Below, piece after piece: positions 31,058 through 39,179 of a stretch of DNA of 42,745 nucleotides. The stretch's first letter is position 1; each line of letters begins with the position of its first letter. The translations under genes and the position numbers were made by a program. Location of the stretch: contig JADHUC010000064.1 of the NCBI GenBank assembly GCA_016784735.1, positions 1 to 42,745 of the forward strand, given 5' to 3'. The notes beneath the pieces were generated by a model. The model saw nothing but the letters and a program-made list of their open reading frames with translations, was not told where the DNA came from and did no database searches. This DNA is from Pirellulaceae bacterium (GTDB lineage: Bacteria; Planctomycetota; Planctomycetia; Pirellulales; Pirellulaceae).

Positions 31058-32263
31058 CTAGAAAGCCGAGGCGAGGATGTTCAGTATATCCTTCTGCGTC
31101 GAGACGCGAGGGTTGACCCACCGGAGGCGAGCGATTGCGAAAGACTTTTCGGCGAAAAGAGGTAGCTGAATCGATGCCCCGCCAATGTCGCGAATTCGTT
31201 CGGGAATCCCGATTTCGCGTTTGATTCGCTCGACGGCAGCAATCGCCAGCTCTGCCGCATCCTCTTCGCTCATCCCGCTGGTATCCTCGCCCAGCAGCGA
31301 CGCGATTCGCGCGAACGTGGGCTTGCGTTCCGGTAGATTGAACCGCATGACGTAGGGCAGCAGCATGCCGTTGCCCGCCCCGTGAGAACAGTGCAGAGCG
31401 CCGCCGATTGGGTATTCCAGTGCGTGTACCAGCGCCACGCCACAGTTGGAAAAGGCAATGCCGGCCAGTGTCGCAGCCAGAGCCATTTCGTCTCGCGCCG
31501 CGTGATTGTCGCCGTCTTGAACGGCCGCCACCAAGTTGCGGCCGATCAGCTCGATCGATTGCTCGGCCAAACACTCACCCAATGGGAAGCGCCCTTCGTA
31601 GGCGCTTTTCTCGCCGGGGGGCAAATCCAGCGATTGATAGTCAACGGCCGTGTACGCTTCGATCGCGTGCGTCAACGCGTCGATGCCCGCATCGGCAGCC
31701 ACCTGGCGAGGACATTCATACGTCAATTCAGGATCGACCACGGCCAACGCCGGCCGCAGATAGTTGCTCAGTGTGCTGACCTTCAACTCGTTTGCCGTGT
31801 CCGTCAGCACGGCCGCGTGCGACACTTCGCTTCCGGTGCCGGAGGTCGTGGGGACGCAAACCAGCGGCAGCACCGGGCCCGGAACATTGTCGAATCCGAA
31901 GTAGTCGCTTGGCTGGCCGCCGTGAGCATAGACCAAGGCGGTAATCTTCGACAGATCCATGTTGCTGCCGCCGCCGAGGCCCAAAACGGCCTGTGGCTCG
32001 AACTGCCGAGCGCATTCGATTGACCGCAACGCCACCTCGATCGACGGCTCGGCCTCTCCGTCGGCAAAAGTCTCCACCGTGATGCCCGCCTCTTGGATCG
32101 CCTTACGAACCCGCTCGTCAATTCCGGCTTCCACAAGGTTCTTGTCCGTAACGATCAACAGCCGCTCGATCTTTCTCCTGCCGAGCAGCTCTCCCAGTTG
32201 GCTCACGGCGCCGGGTCCAAAAGTCAACTGTCCGGCCGTGTGGAAACTCCAGGTGGTGCGCAT
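31058..32263 (-). CDS. Iron-containing alcohol dehydrogenase (group III)
   Basis: 401 residues, typical for the family. The NAD(P)-binding GGGSNMD (residues 97-103) and TTSGTGSE (139-146) are present. The iron ligands of the family align with Asp195, His199 (DALTHA), His280 (LVHALEYPIGG) and His294 (HCSHGAGN). The fold is the dehydroquinate synthase-like two-domain form, and the enzyme is cytoplasmic. Substrate cannot be told from sequence; relatives act on short-chain alcohols, lactaldehyde, 1,3-propanediol or 4-hydroxybutyrate. The start is 4 nt downstream of the small conserved gene at 32268-32528, so the two are co-transcribed. No microcompartment genes are nearby. Confidence 0.93.
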   Translation of the reverse strand: MRTTWSFHTAGQLTFGPGAVSQLGELLGRRKIERLLIVTDKNLVEAGIDERVRKAIQEAGITVETFADGEAEPSIEVALRSIECARQFEPQAVLGLGGGSNMDLSKITALVYAHGGQPSDYFGFDNVPGPVLPLVCVPTTSGTGSEVSHAAVLTDTANELKVSTLSNYLRPALAVVDPELTYECPRQVAADAGIDALTHAIEAYTAVDYQSLDLPPGEKSAYEGRFPLGECLAEQSIELIGRNLVAAVQDGDNHAARDEMALAATLAGIAFSNCGVALVHALEYPIGGALHCSHGAGNGMLLPYVMRFNLPERKPTFARIASLLGEDTSGMSEEDAAELAIAAVERIKREIGIPERIRDIGGASIQLPLFAEKSFAIARLRWVNPRVSTQKDILNILASAF

Positions 32264-32267
32264 CGTG

Positions 32268-32528
32268 TCAAGCCTTTTCGATTAGCTTACTTACCAGATT
32301 GGCAACCAGTTCGGGATTGTCCTGTGCGACCAGATGGTCGATTTGCTTTTTCTTGACGCCCAGTGCTTCCAGGTGCCCGGCCAGACTCTTCCAGTGCTTT
32401 TCGCGCTTCTTGCCTTGGCTCAAGTAAAGCTCCGTCACGAGTTCCTGCGCTCGCTGCAACGCGATGGTTCCGCGGTTTTCGTAGTATTTTCTGATTACCC
32501 GTTGTTGATACTTGCTTCGTTGCGGCAC
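32268..32528 (-). CDS. Small basic helical protein, conserved-looking, unknown function
   Basis: 86 residues, rich in Lys, Gln and Leu and lacking Cys or Trp-rich motifs except one Trp (REKHWKSLAGHLEALGVKKK). It begins MPQRSKYQQRVIRKYYENRG and ends in a helix (QDNPELVANLVSKLIEKA). I recall similar short proteins in other Planctomycetes but know no function. It lies 4 nt upstream of the iron alcohol dehydrogenase, so it is the first gene of that operon. It has no signal peptide. The basic N-terminus might bind nucleic acid (guess). Confidence 0.75.
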   Translation of the reverse strand: MPQRSKYQQRVIRKYYENRGTIALQRAQELVTELYLSQGKKREKHWKSLAGHLEALGVKKKQIDHLVAQDNPELVANLVSKLIEKA

Positions 32529-32631
32529 GCTCTTGCTCCTCCTCCTTGGGCATACGCCAGATGTTGCATCTCAACATGGTGGCAGAAAAGGGGCCTCCGG
32601 TAAAGGCGTAACCAGAGAGAGGGGAAGCCAA

Positions 32632-32741
32632 GGCGAGCGGCGGGAATTCTCTTACCCGTGGGATAGGCTTCCAGCCTGTCGATGGTGTTGCCTGACAGGC
32701 TGGAAGCCTATCCCACGGTAAATTCTCATCTGCCGCTCGCC
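32632..32741. repeat. BIME-like element C: GTGGGATAGGCTTCCAGCC pair inside another inverted repeat
   Basis: Inner arms 32658-32680 and 32694-32716 are a perfect 23-bp inverted repeat with a 13-nt loop and outward GTGG heads. Outside them GGCGAGCGGC (32632-32641) pairs with GCCGCTCGCC (32732-32741), and partly matching ATTCTC and TTACC blocks lie between. It is the tightest copy of the family in the window and is followed at once by a terminator. Confidence 0.87.
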
Positions 32742-32744
32742 GAA

Positions 32745-32785
32745 AAAGAAAAGCCCGGTTTCTTGGTCGAAACCGGGCTTCTGCC
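32745..32785 (-). terminator. Terminator after the DUF1598-like gene
   Basis: A perfect 11-bp stem (AAGCCCGGTTT 32751-32761 with 32770-32780) has an 8-nt loop; on the minus strand it is followed by TTCTTTTTC. It lies 43 nt past the stop codon at 32823. Confidence 0.85.
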
Positions 32786-32822
32786 ACATGCGTGGGGCAA
32801 TGTTGGTTTTTCCTTCGCCGCG

Positions 32823-34601
32823 TCAGTCCCACCACCAGGCGTCGTCAGGCAGATCCTCGGGGGCCGATCCCGTGTGCTCGGCTTGAAGGGCGCCGTAGTC
32901 GTCCACCTGAATCGCGGGACGTTTGACGTACTTACTCGAATCGACCGAAACGCCGCCGCTGACGCCGGCCAGGATGTGTTTGCGTCGGATCAAGCGATGG
33001 TTGATGACCGTTTCCACGTCGGTCGGCGCTGGCCCGACTTCGACCTGGTATTTCTGTGGATCGCCGAAGTGGGTCATGTGCCAGTCGACTTGTCCCGGCA
33101 GGTCTTCTGCCACAATCAACGCGGAAACCAATGCCAAGTCGAACACGTTCTGCAGCTCGGCGTAGATCGGGTACTTGGTCGCCAACGCTTGGAAGTGCTT
33201 GGAAAAGCTGTGCGCAAATTGCTCGTTCAGTTCGTCCGACTTGCCCGTGTGGATTCGAGCGCCCTGTTGGGTCAACATCTCGTTCTCGCTGAGCACTTTG
33301 ACGCCCTGCCCCCGCAACTCGAAGGCGTTTCGGATTGGCGTGGCACGTAACGCATCGTAGTCCATCGTGAACCACCATCGCAGCACGCTCATCGGCGGCG
33401 GGGCGGCGCCGGGCGGCACCACGACCGAATCCAGATAGCTGGTCACGCCGAGAACGCCGTCTTCCAGGCCCATGCCTACCAGTTTCATCCGGTAGTCGGC
33501 CTCGACGATCACACGCGCTGCGCGTGTGCCGGGATTGATCCCTTTCACTTCGATCTTCTGCTTGCCCACGTGGTCCCGAATTTTCTTCAACCAGGATTCG
33601 CGTGCACGCCGGCCTTCCGCCAGCGGCGTCTTGGCCGATTCGTTCAAGAATGCCTGCGCAGCCGCGAGGTTCTCTTGTCGTGGCGTAATCGAGCAGGTGA
33701 ATCTGCCGCCTTGGCTGATTGCGTTACGCAGGACTTCGACCAAGTCGTCCAAGTGCAGGACGGGCCGGTCTGTGTCGACGCTGACCTTTCGGCCCTCGGC
33801 GTCCATCGTCCAGTCCCCAGCCGGGCCCGCGAGTACAATGTCTCGCGTCTCGGGATAAACCAGCACATACTGCACTTTTTGCAGGCCCGCCAGCGTTTTC
33901 ATCGCCTCGGTCGGCGGTTTGCCCATCGCCCAAAGCGCCTGCGTTTGCCTCTCCAGCCGCGTAAGCGAGATCTTGCGAAGTTGCGACTTCTGACGCACAT
34001 CTTGGTTGCCGCACGATTGAAATGCCATCTGTCGAACGTAGGCCAGGTTTCGCCCGCCGTCGGCGAACGAAATGCGCCTCATCACTCCGCTGGCATCGAC
34101 GTACACGCCGGTGGGAAACGAATCGATCGCTCCAGGACCCCCAACCGTATCCCAACTTTGCGGTGCAATCGTCGTGGTGATCAAGTCGATCAATGTGTCA
34201 AAATCGGCTTGAGAGCCGCCGCCGCGGCCCATCCATCCGCCAAGTGGCTGGCTGCCAATCTGATTGTACGCGGCGCTCCGCAGCCGGTCGTCCGACATCG
34301 ACCCGGCAGTCCCGAACGCAGCATTCTGCGCCCCGCCTGCCGCCTGAGCCCGGGCAATGGCCGCCAGCATTTGGTCGCGCTGCGCGGGATCCGGCAAGTT
34401 GTTCGCCAGGGCGAGCGCCGGACCGAATTCTCCTGCGTTCAAATGGGCGTTGATCTGCCCCCCGACATTACCGCCAATTTGGGCGGAAACTGACGAGGAG
34501 AACAACAACAAGCCAAAAACCGAGGATGCTACAATCATCGCACTCATTAAATTGGGCATGCTACGAAGACTATGCCCGATTCCCATTGGGAGCTTCCACA
34601 T
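32823..34601 (-). CDS. Secreted planctomycete protein, probably DUF1598 family
   Basis: 592 residues from ATG 34601, which has AGGAGT 8 nt upstream; the longer frame from 34661 is less likely. The signal peptide ends near SSSVSAQ. Helical residues (about 45-100: AHLNAGEFGPALALANNLPD) precede a Gly-rich stretch (GGWMGRGGGSQADF). Then comes a region with FPTGVYVDASGVMRRISFAD and KVQYVLVYPETRDIVLAGPA that I associate with the Rhodopirellula-defined DUF1598 domain. Further blocks are IEVKGINPGTRAARVIVEAD, YRMKLVGMGLED and SVLRWWFTMDYDALRATP. The function of DUF1598 is unknown and the assignment is from memory. It is monocistronic, divergent from the OmpA-type gene across about 210 bp. Confidence 0.68.
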   Translation of the reverse strand: MWKLPMGIGHSLRSMPNLMSAMIVASSVFGLLLFSSSVSAQIGGNVGGQINAHLNAGEFGPALALANNLPDPAQRDQMLAAIARAQAAGGAQNAAFGTAGSMSDDRLRSAAYNQIGSQPLGGWMGRGGGSQADFDTLIDLITTTIAPQSWDTVGGPGAIDSFPTGVYVDASGVMRRISFADGGRNLAYVRQMAFQSCGNQDVRQKSQLRKISLTRLERQTQALWAMGKPPTEAMKTLAGLQKVQYVLVYPETRDIVLAGPAGDWTMDAEGRKVSVDTDRPVLHLDDLVEVLRNAISQGGRFTCSITPRQENLAAAQAFLNESAKTPLAEGRRARESWLKKIRDHVGKQKIEVKGINPGTRAARVIVEADYRMKLVGMGLEDGVLGVTSYLDSVVVPPGAAPPPMSVLRWWFTMDYDALRATPIRNAFELRGQGVKVLSENEMLTQQGARIHTGKSDELNEQFAHSFSKHFQALATKYPIYAELQNVFDLALVSALIVAEDLPGQVDWHMTHFGDPQKYQVEVGPAPTDVETVINHRLIRRKHILAGVSGGVSVDSSKYVKRPAIQVDDYGALQAEHTGSAPEDLPDDAWWWD

Positions 34602-34814
34602 ATCGATACTCCTATTTCGACCCAGAGCCCCTGGCGTGTCGAAATCATCTGTTTCCAGCATGGCATATTCGGAACCACAAAGTCAAGCAGCTTTTCCGTT
34701 TACGCGATGCTAGCGGCAATCTTTCTGATCTTGCCCGCCGCCTAGGTGGCTGATACTATCCCGCGGCTTATACATCGTGGAATTCTCTTCGATAGCGGAA
34801 AGGAGACGTCCCCC
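34602..34814. promoter_or_regulatory. Shared divergent promoter region of the DUF1598-like and OmpA-type genes
   Basis: About 210 bp between two outward-reading genes for secreted proteins, each with a strong Shine-Dalgarno. I see no confident -35/-10 pair; ECF-type promoters are possible, since an ECF sigma gene lies 1 kb away, but I cannot show one. Confidence 0.35.
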
Positions 34815-35639
34815 ATGCGATGGCCGGCAAGCGGGACGTGGTTGCTGGTCCTGGCGACTGTGGCGACCACGGGATGCAACCAGAATCCGTACATGTCGCC
34901 GCAGCAGATGGCCGCGTTTCAGCAACAGGGGGTCGACCCGCAGAATGCGCAGGTGTATGACCTGAACCGTCGGGCCACCGCACTGGACGAGAATAACCAG
35001 GACCTTCACGCCCAACTGGCCCAGTCGCGGCAACAAGTGCAGGTGGTCCGCGAGCAGGTAACCCTCTTGCAGAAACAGCTCGGCGAAACGGCCAACCGCT
35101 TGAAAGACACGCAGTTGGCGAAGGAAGAAGTCGAGAAGAAGTACCAAGCCCTGGAGGCATCAGCTACTCGCCGCGGCGGCGCTATCATCACGGCCAACAC
35201 CAGCAACAAGACCGTGCTCCGAGCGGTCGAAATACCCGGTTTGACCGTGCGTCAAGACGGCGATTTGGTTCGCATCGAGTTGCCGACGGATCAGCTTTTT
35301 GCCCCCGGCACACAACAACTGGTAGGAAGTGCGTTCCCCATTTTGGACCAAGTCGCCAGCGAGATCGCTCGCAACTATCCACGCCAGCTTATCGGCATCG
35401 AAGGACATACCGACGGCGCGCCCGCAACGGGCGGCGCCACCAACCACCAGCTTGCGGCTGCACAGGCCCTGGCCGTCTTTGATCAATTCACACGCCGGAA
35501 TCGCCTGCCTTCGAGTCAGTTCTTTGTGGCCGCGCAGGGTTCCAACCAGCCGCTCACGTCCAACGCCACCCAGGCCGGCCGAATGCAAAATCGCCGTGTC
35601 GAGTTGATCGTGTACCCTGACACCGTCGACGCTCGCTAA
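34815..35639 (+). CDS. OmpA-type peptidoglycan-binding lipoprotein with coiled coil
   Basis: 274 residues from ATG 34815 (AAGGAG upstream); a frame starting at 34746 would bury the signal. Lipobox ATTGC gives Cys21. A Gln-rich segment (NPYMSPQQMAAFQQQG) is followed by a coiled coil (about 50-140: ALDENNQDLHAQLAQSRQQV and on). The OmpA-like domain covers about 165-270: VRIELPTDQLFAPGTQQLVG, LIGIEGHTDG and NRRVELIVYP. This domain binds diaminopimelate in peptidoglycan, so the protein probably tethers the envelope to the thin planctomycete wall. The architecture resembles Pal or MotB-type tethers, but no membrane motor partner is adjacent. The ECF sigma gene follows 210 nt downstream on the same strand. 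Confidence 0.9.
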   Translation: MRWPASGTWLLVLATVATTGCNQNPYMSPQQMAAFQQQGVDPQNAQVYDLNRRATALDENNQDLHAQLAQSRQQVQVVREQVTLLQKQLGETANRLKDTQLAKEEVEKKYQALEASATRRGGAIITANTSNKTVLRAVEIPGLTVRQDGDLVRIELPTDQLFAPGTQQLVGSAFPILDQVASEIARNYPRQLIGIEGHTDGAPATGGATNHQLAAAQALAVFDQFTRRNRLPSSQFFVAAQGSNQPLTSNATQAGRMQNRRVELIVYPDTVDAR

Positions 35640-35849
35640 CCCGCACAAAGCTCACGCATTCTTCTCGGCAGCCGCTTCATGTCCCTGGGCCTTTTGCTTT
35701 CTTCACTTTGCGGGAACTGTAGCGTCGTTACGACCTGTGCAGCTTGAACAAGTCAAGAGCCCTGCTTTTTCGCCCGTTTGACAATTTGGCGCGCTCACAC
35801 CAAGATAAAAACAGCGGGATTGGCATTCTAGTTGCTTTTGGGGTGAGCG

Positions 35850-36416
35850 TTGAGCGACGAATCGCAGTTGATCGAGCAAGCGCTGGAAGGGCATTCTGCC
35901 GCCTTCGGCGAGTTGGTGCGTCTGCATCAAGATCGCCTGTACAGTGCCGTGGTGCACATCGTCGGCTGTCGGTCGGAAGCCGAAGACGTCGTGCAGGACG
36001 CCTTCGTGCAGGCGTTCGTCAAGCTGAAGACGTTCAAACGCAACAGCCGGTTCTACACATGGCTGTATCGCATCGCCTTCAACGTCTCGATCAGTCGCCG
36101 GCGCCGCCGAAGAGTCGAGGTGTCGGTCGAACATAGCCGCGACACCACAGGCGACGAACCACTGGACACCAGTGAGTCTCCCAGCGAGCCACTGGAACAA
36201 GCAGAGCGCCGAGAGAAGCTCGAGCAGGCGATGCAAATGCTGACCGAGGAACACCGCTCGATCATCGTGCTGCGACACATGGAGGAATTCGCCTACGAGG
36301 ACATCTCACAGATTCTGGACATTTCCGTAGGAACCGTACGGAGCCGGTTGCATCGCGCCAGGGCCCAGTTGCTGGAGAACCTGAAGAGAATCATGCCCGA
36401 GGAAGCGGTTAGCTGA
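35850..36416 (+). CDS. ECF RNA polymerase sigma factor
   Basis: 188 residues from a TTG (codons TTG AGC GAC GAA), with GGGGTGAG upstream; no ATG is near. Region 2 is at about 10-80, with DRLYSAVVHIVGCRSEAEDV and VQDAFVQAF, then FYTWLYRIAFNVSISRRRRR. A variable acidic linker (TTGDEPLDTSESPSEPLEQA) leads to region 4 at about 125-180: RSIIVLRHMEEFAYEDISQI and SVGTVRSRLHRARAQL. It directs RNA polymerase to a set of promoters that cannot be named from here. No anti-sigma gene follows; the next gene is comEC on the other strand, so its regulator is elsewhere. The doubled anti-sigma-type protein at 28911 is one candidate (inference). Confidence 0.93.
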   Translation: MSDESQLIEQALEGHSAAFGELVRLHQDRLYSAVVHIVGCRSEAEDVVQDAFVQAFVKLKTFKRNSRFYTWLYRIAFNVSISRRRRRRVEVSVEHSRDTTGDEPLDTSESPSEPLEQAERREKLEQAMQMLTEEHRSIIVLRHMEEFAYEDISQILDISVGTVRSRLHRARAQLLENLKRIMPEEAVS

Positions 36417-36428
36417 CGGGAGGGGAAA

Positions 36429-36529
36429 GGTGTCGGGTGTCAGGTGTCGGGGGAGAAGGGTGTCGGGCAAGACGGTGTTGACCGCTCGGGTACGCCAATT
36501 CTGAATCCCGCACCCCGTATCCCGACACC
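36429..36529. repeat. GGTGTCGGG repeat unit, left copy beside comEC
   Basis: This unit begins GGTGTCGGGTGTCAGGTGTC and ends CCCGACACC, so its ends are inverted. Its middle (GGGCAAGACGGTGTTGACCG and on, about 57 bp) matches the unit at 39061-39173 in reverse orientation at roughly 85 percent identity by eye. It sits between the converging ends of the ECF sigma and comEC genes. Confidence 0.8.
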
Positions 36530-36530
36530 T

Positions 36531-39041
36531 TCAGTCCCAAGGCTCTACCCGCCACGTGCGAACATCGAGTCCGCCATTTCGGATCACGACGCGCACGGCA
36601 CCTTTCGTGGCCGTATGGAGCACTCGCCCTCCGGCGTTGGTGTAGGCCGCGATTGTTGCCGGGTGTTTGTCTCTTGGACCGCCACTTACGACGACCCAAT
36701 TCGGGGTGGACCATGCGGCAAGTCCAGGCGGATCGCTGTTGCTGCTCCCATGATGCGGGGCCAGGACGACATCGCAATCCACGGGTTCTTCTGCCAGGAC
36801 ATCGTCCAACCCAGGCGAATCCAGGTCGCCCGGCAATAGGATCGTCCTGCCCGCGTGATCGATCCTCAATACTATGCTGTTTGCGTTGTCGCCGCCAATG
36901 ATGCCGCGTCGAGGAGGATGTAGCACTTCGATATTCGTCGCCCCCGTGATGTCCAAGCGATCTCCTGCGCGTATCTCGCGAATGGGAACGCCTTCGTCTT
37001 CAACCGCCGTGCGTAGTGCCTTTAGCGCCTCGCTCTCTTCCTCGAACATGACCGGTGATACGTACACGACGCCGACTGAGAAACGTTCCAGCAGGTCCGG
37101 CAGGGCGTTGTAGTGGTCCGCGTCGGCGTGAGACAGCACCACGGCATCCACATGCGTGATGCCTCGTGACCAAAGGAACGCCGACATCGAACGGGCACCG
37201 GCAATAGGGGACCCCATGCATCCCGCATCACACAACAAGGTCTTTCGACCGGGCAATTCGACAACTGCGCAAGCGCCGTGACCGACGGAAAGGAACGTAC
37301 ACGCAAGCCGGGCATCATCGCTTGACCGGGCCAGTCGCTCTTTGACCATTGGCGTGCATACGCCGACCGCGATCCAGGTGGCCAGCAGCGCGAGGCACCA
37401 ACGGCGCGGAGGACGGTAGCGAGGAAAAGCCGCGTAAGCGGCCAAGCCGCTGTAGAACGCGACGACCCACCAAGCCGCCGGGCCCGGCACCCAGAAGTGA
37501 CCTCCCCTGACCCCGTGTGCGTAACCGACCGCGCCTTCCAAAGTAGCCAGACTGAAATTGGCCAACCAGCCGAACAGATCGCCCAGCGGCGGCGCCAGCC
37601 ACCCGAACAGCAGAACGCCGAATCCAAAGAACAAGGCCCCTGCGACGGGGAACCAAATGACCGGGTTCAGCGCCAGAGCGATTGGCGAGACCAAATGGAA
37701 GTGGTACATGGTCAACGGCAGGGCCACGAGCCAAATTAGCCAACTGATTACGCATAGTCTGCCGGCGTAACGCATGAAACGGCGCCAAACACGAACTGGC
37801 CAAGGACGCGTTTGCGCGATCAGGCGGTCCAGAGGATCCTCAGATCGCGGCTTCAGCAGCAACGGAGCGAAGAACGATATCGTTGCCACGGCCAAGAAGG
37901 ACAACTGCGTGCCGACCTGAAACAAGTTGACTGGATTGATCGCCAGCAACAGCAACGCCGCTGCAGCCAGCATGTTGGCGGTCGAGCCTTGTCGCCCCGA
38001 CCACCGCGCAGCACAGACCGCCACAACTAGAATCGTCGCCCGGACCACCGGCGGGCGAGCGTCCGTCAGCAAGGCGTACACGACGACGAAAACCGTGACG
38101 GCCAACAACGCCGTGCGGCGGCGCATACCGAACAATCGAGTGGCCCACCAAAAGCCAAAAGCTAGGATGCCTACGTGCAAGCCGGAAATCGCCAACAGGT
38201 GAATCGTTCCCGTGGTGAAGAACTCTTCGGTGCGTTCATAGGCCAATTGCTCGCGGGCACCCAGCAGCACTGCGGCCGCCAGCTCTGCTTGATCGCGGTG
38301 AAGATGCCTCTGAAGAAGCGTATCGGCGCGGTCACGAAGAGCACCCAACGCTCGTCGCGGGGTGAACAACGGCCCTTGCGATTCGACCGAAACCGCATCC
38401 GGAAAGCGAGTGCGGAGTTCGATAAGTTGTCGTTTCGCTCGGCGGAACCAAGCGAAATCAAACTCGCCGGGATTTGCTGTGATGGCCGGCCTGTTGAAAA
38501 GACCGAATACTCGCACACGGTCGCCCGCTCTCACGCCCAAGAGGTGCCCGTCGACCAACAGTTCGGCTCGGCCCGAAGCCGGTTGCCATCGCCGGCCGTC
38601 GCGCACGCGAGTCACGCTGACAGTGACCCGCGACCGTTCGCCGAGCGGTATTGTGCGTAGCGGATCCTCACGCGGAGCCGGCACGCGTCGCGGCGACTGC
38701 AGAGCGATGACCTCGACGCAGATCGGCTGCGGTATCTCGCGAGCCGAACGAGCCAGTTCGTCGCTGGGGTACAGGTTCCAATAGCAGTGGTGCCACGCGC
38801 CGCCTACGGCCGCGCCGGCGGCCAGCAATACGAAGGAGGAAAGCCGTTCAAGACGGCCAAGCCAAAGAAGGAACCAGCACAAGACAAGTGACGCAGCGAC
38901 GACCAACCACGCGGATGATGCTATCCCGGCATAACGGTCGACAATGATCCCGGCACTGACGGCTACGACCAACACGACCAACGGCTGGATTCGCCCGGAG
39001 GCCGCTGGCTGGTCGATCGCGTTAGCCACATGGTTGGACAT
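36531..39041 (-). CDS. comEC: ComEC/Rec2-type DNA uptake channel
   Basis: 836 residues, close to full-length ComEC. Two N-terminal membrane segments (LVVLVVAVSAGIIVDRYAG and on) lead to an OB-like DUF4131 region (about 90-215, with RAGDRVRVFGLFN and NPGEFDF). The Competence domain follows (about 245-540), with FTTGTIHLLAISGLHVGIL and several membrane helices. The C-terminal metallo-beta-lactamase-like domain (about 590-836) keeps HADADH and APHHGSSNSD, the metal ligands, so the predicted nuclease or hydrolase part may be active; the usual GQGDA block reads GHGACA. ComEC carries single-stranded DNA across the inner membrane in transformation. No other competence gene is in the window. The gene is bracketed by inverted copies of a 100-bp repeat. 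No clear Shine-Dalgarno precedes the ATG. Confidence 0.95.
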   Translation of the reverse strand: MSNHVANAIDQPAASGRIQPLVVLVVAVSAGIIVDRYAGIASSAWLVVAASLVLCWFLLWLGRLERLSSFVLLAAGAAVGGAWHHCYWNLYPSDELARSAREIPQPICVEVIALQSPRRVPAPREDPLRTIPLGERSRVTVSVTRVRDGRRWQPASGRAELLVDGHLLGVRAGDRVRVFGLFNRPAITANPGEFDFAWFRRAKRQLIELRTRFPDAVSVESQGPLFTPRRALGALRDRADTLLQRHLHRDQAELAAAVLLGAREQLAYERTEEFFTTGTIHLLAISGLHVGILAFGFWWATRLFGMRRRTALLAVTVFVVVYALLTDARPPVVRATILVVAVCAARWSGRQGSTANMLAAAALLLLAINPVNLFQVGTQLSFLAVATISFFAPLLLKPRSEDPLDRLIAQTRPWPVRVWRRFMRYAGRLCVISWLIWLVALPLTMYHFHLVSPIALALNPVIWFPVAGALFFGFGVLLFGWLAPPLGDLFGWLANFSLATLEGAVGYAHGVRGGHFWVPGPAAWWVVAFYSGLAAYAAFPRYRPPRRWCLALLATWIAVGVCTPMVKERLARSSDDARLACTFLSVGHGACAVVELPGRKTLLCDAGCMGSPIAGARSMSAFLWSRGITHVDAVVLSHADADHYNALPDLLERFSVGVVYVSPVMFEEESEALKALRTAVEDEGVPIREIRAGDRLDITGATNIEVLHPPRRGIIGGDNANSIVLRIDHAGRTILLPGDLDSPGLDDVLAEEPVDCDVVLAPHHGSSNSDPPGLAAWSTPNWVVVSGGPRDKHPATIAAYTNAGGRVLHTATKGAVRVVIRNGGLDVRTWRVEPWD

Positions 39042-39060
39042 GGGCGGGGGGTGGGGAACG

Positions 39061-39173
39061 GGTGTCGGGTGTCAGGAAATCGGATTCGACGTTCGGATGC
39101 TGGGATTCAGGATGAGCGCCCCTGAGCGGTCAACACTTTCTTGCCCGACACCTGACACCCGAAACCCGACACC
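39061..39173. repeat. GGTGTCGGG repeat unit, right copy beside comEC
   Basis: This unit begins GGTGTCGGGTGTCAGG and ends with CCCGACACC after a CCTGACACCCG block. It is an inverted relative of 36429-36529. It lies between the comEC start and the EF-G stop, so any comEC promoter must lie in or beside it. Confidence 0.8.
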
Positions 39174-39179
39174 TCTCTT

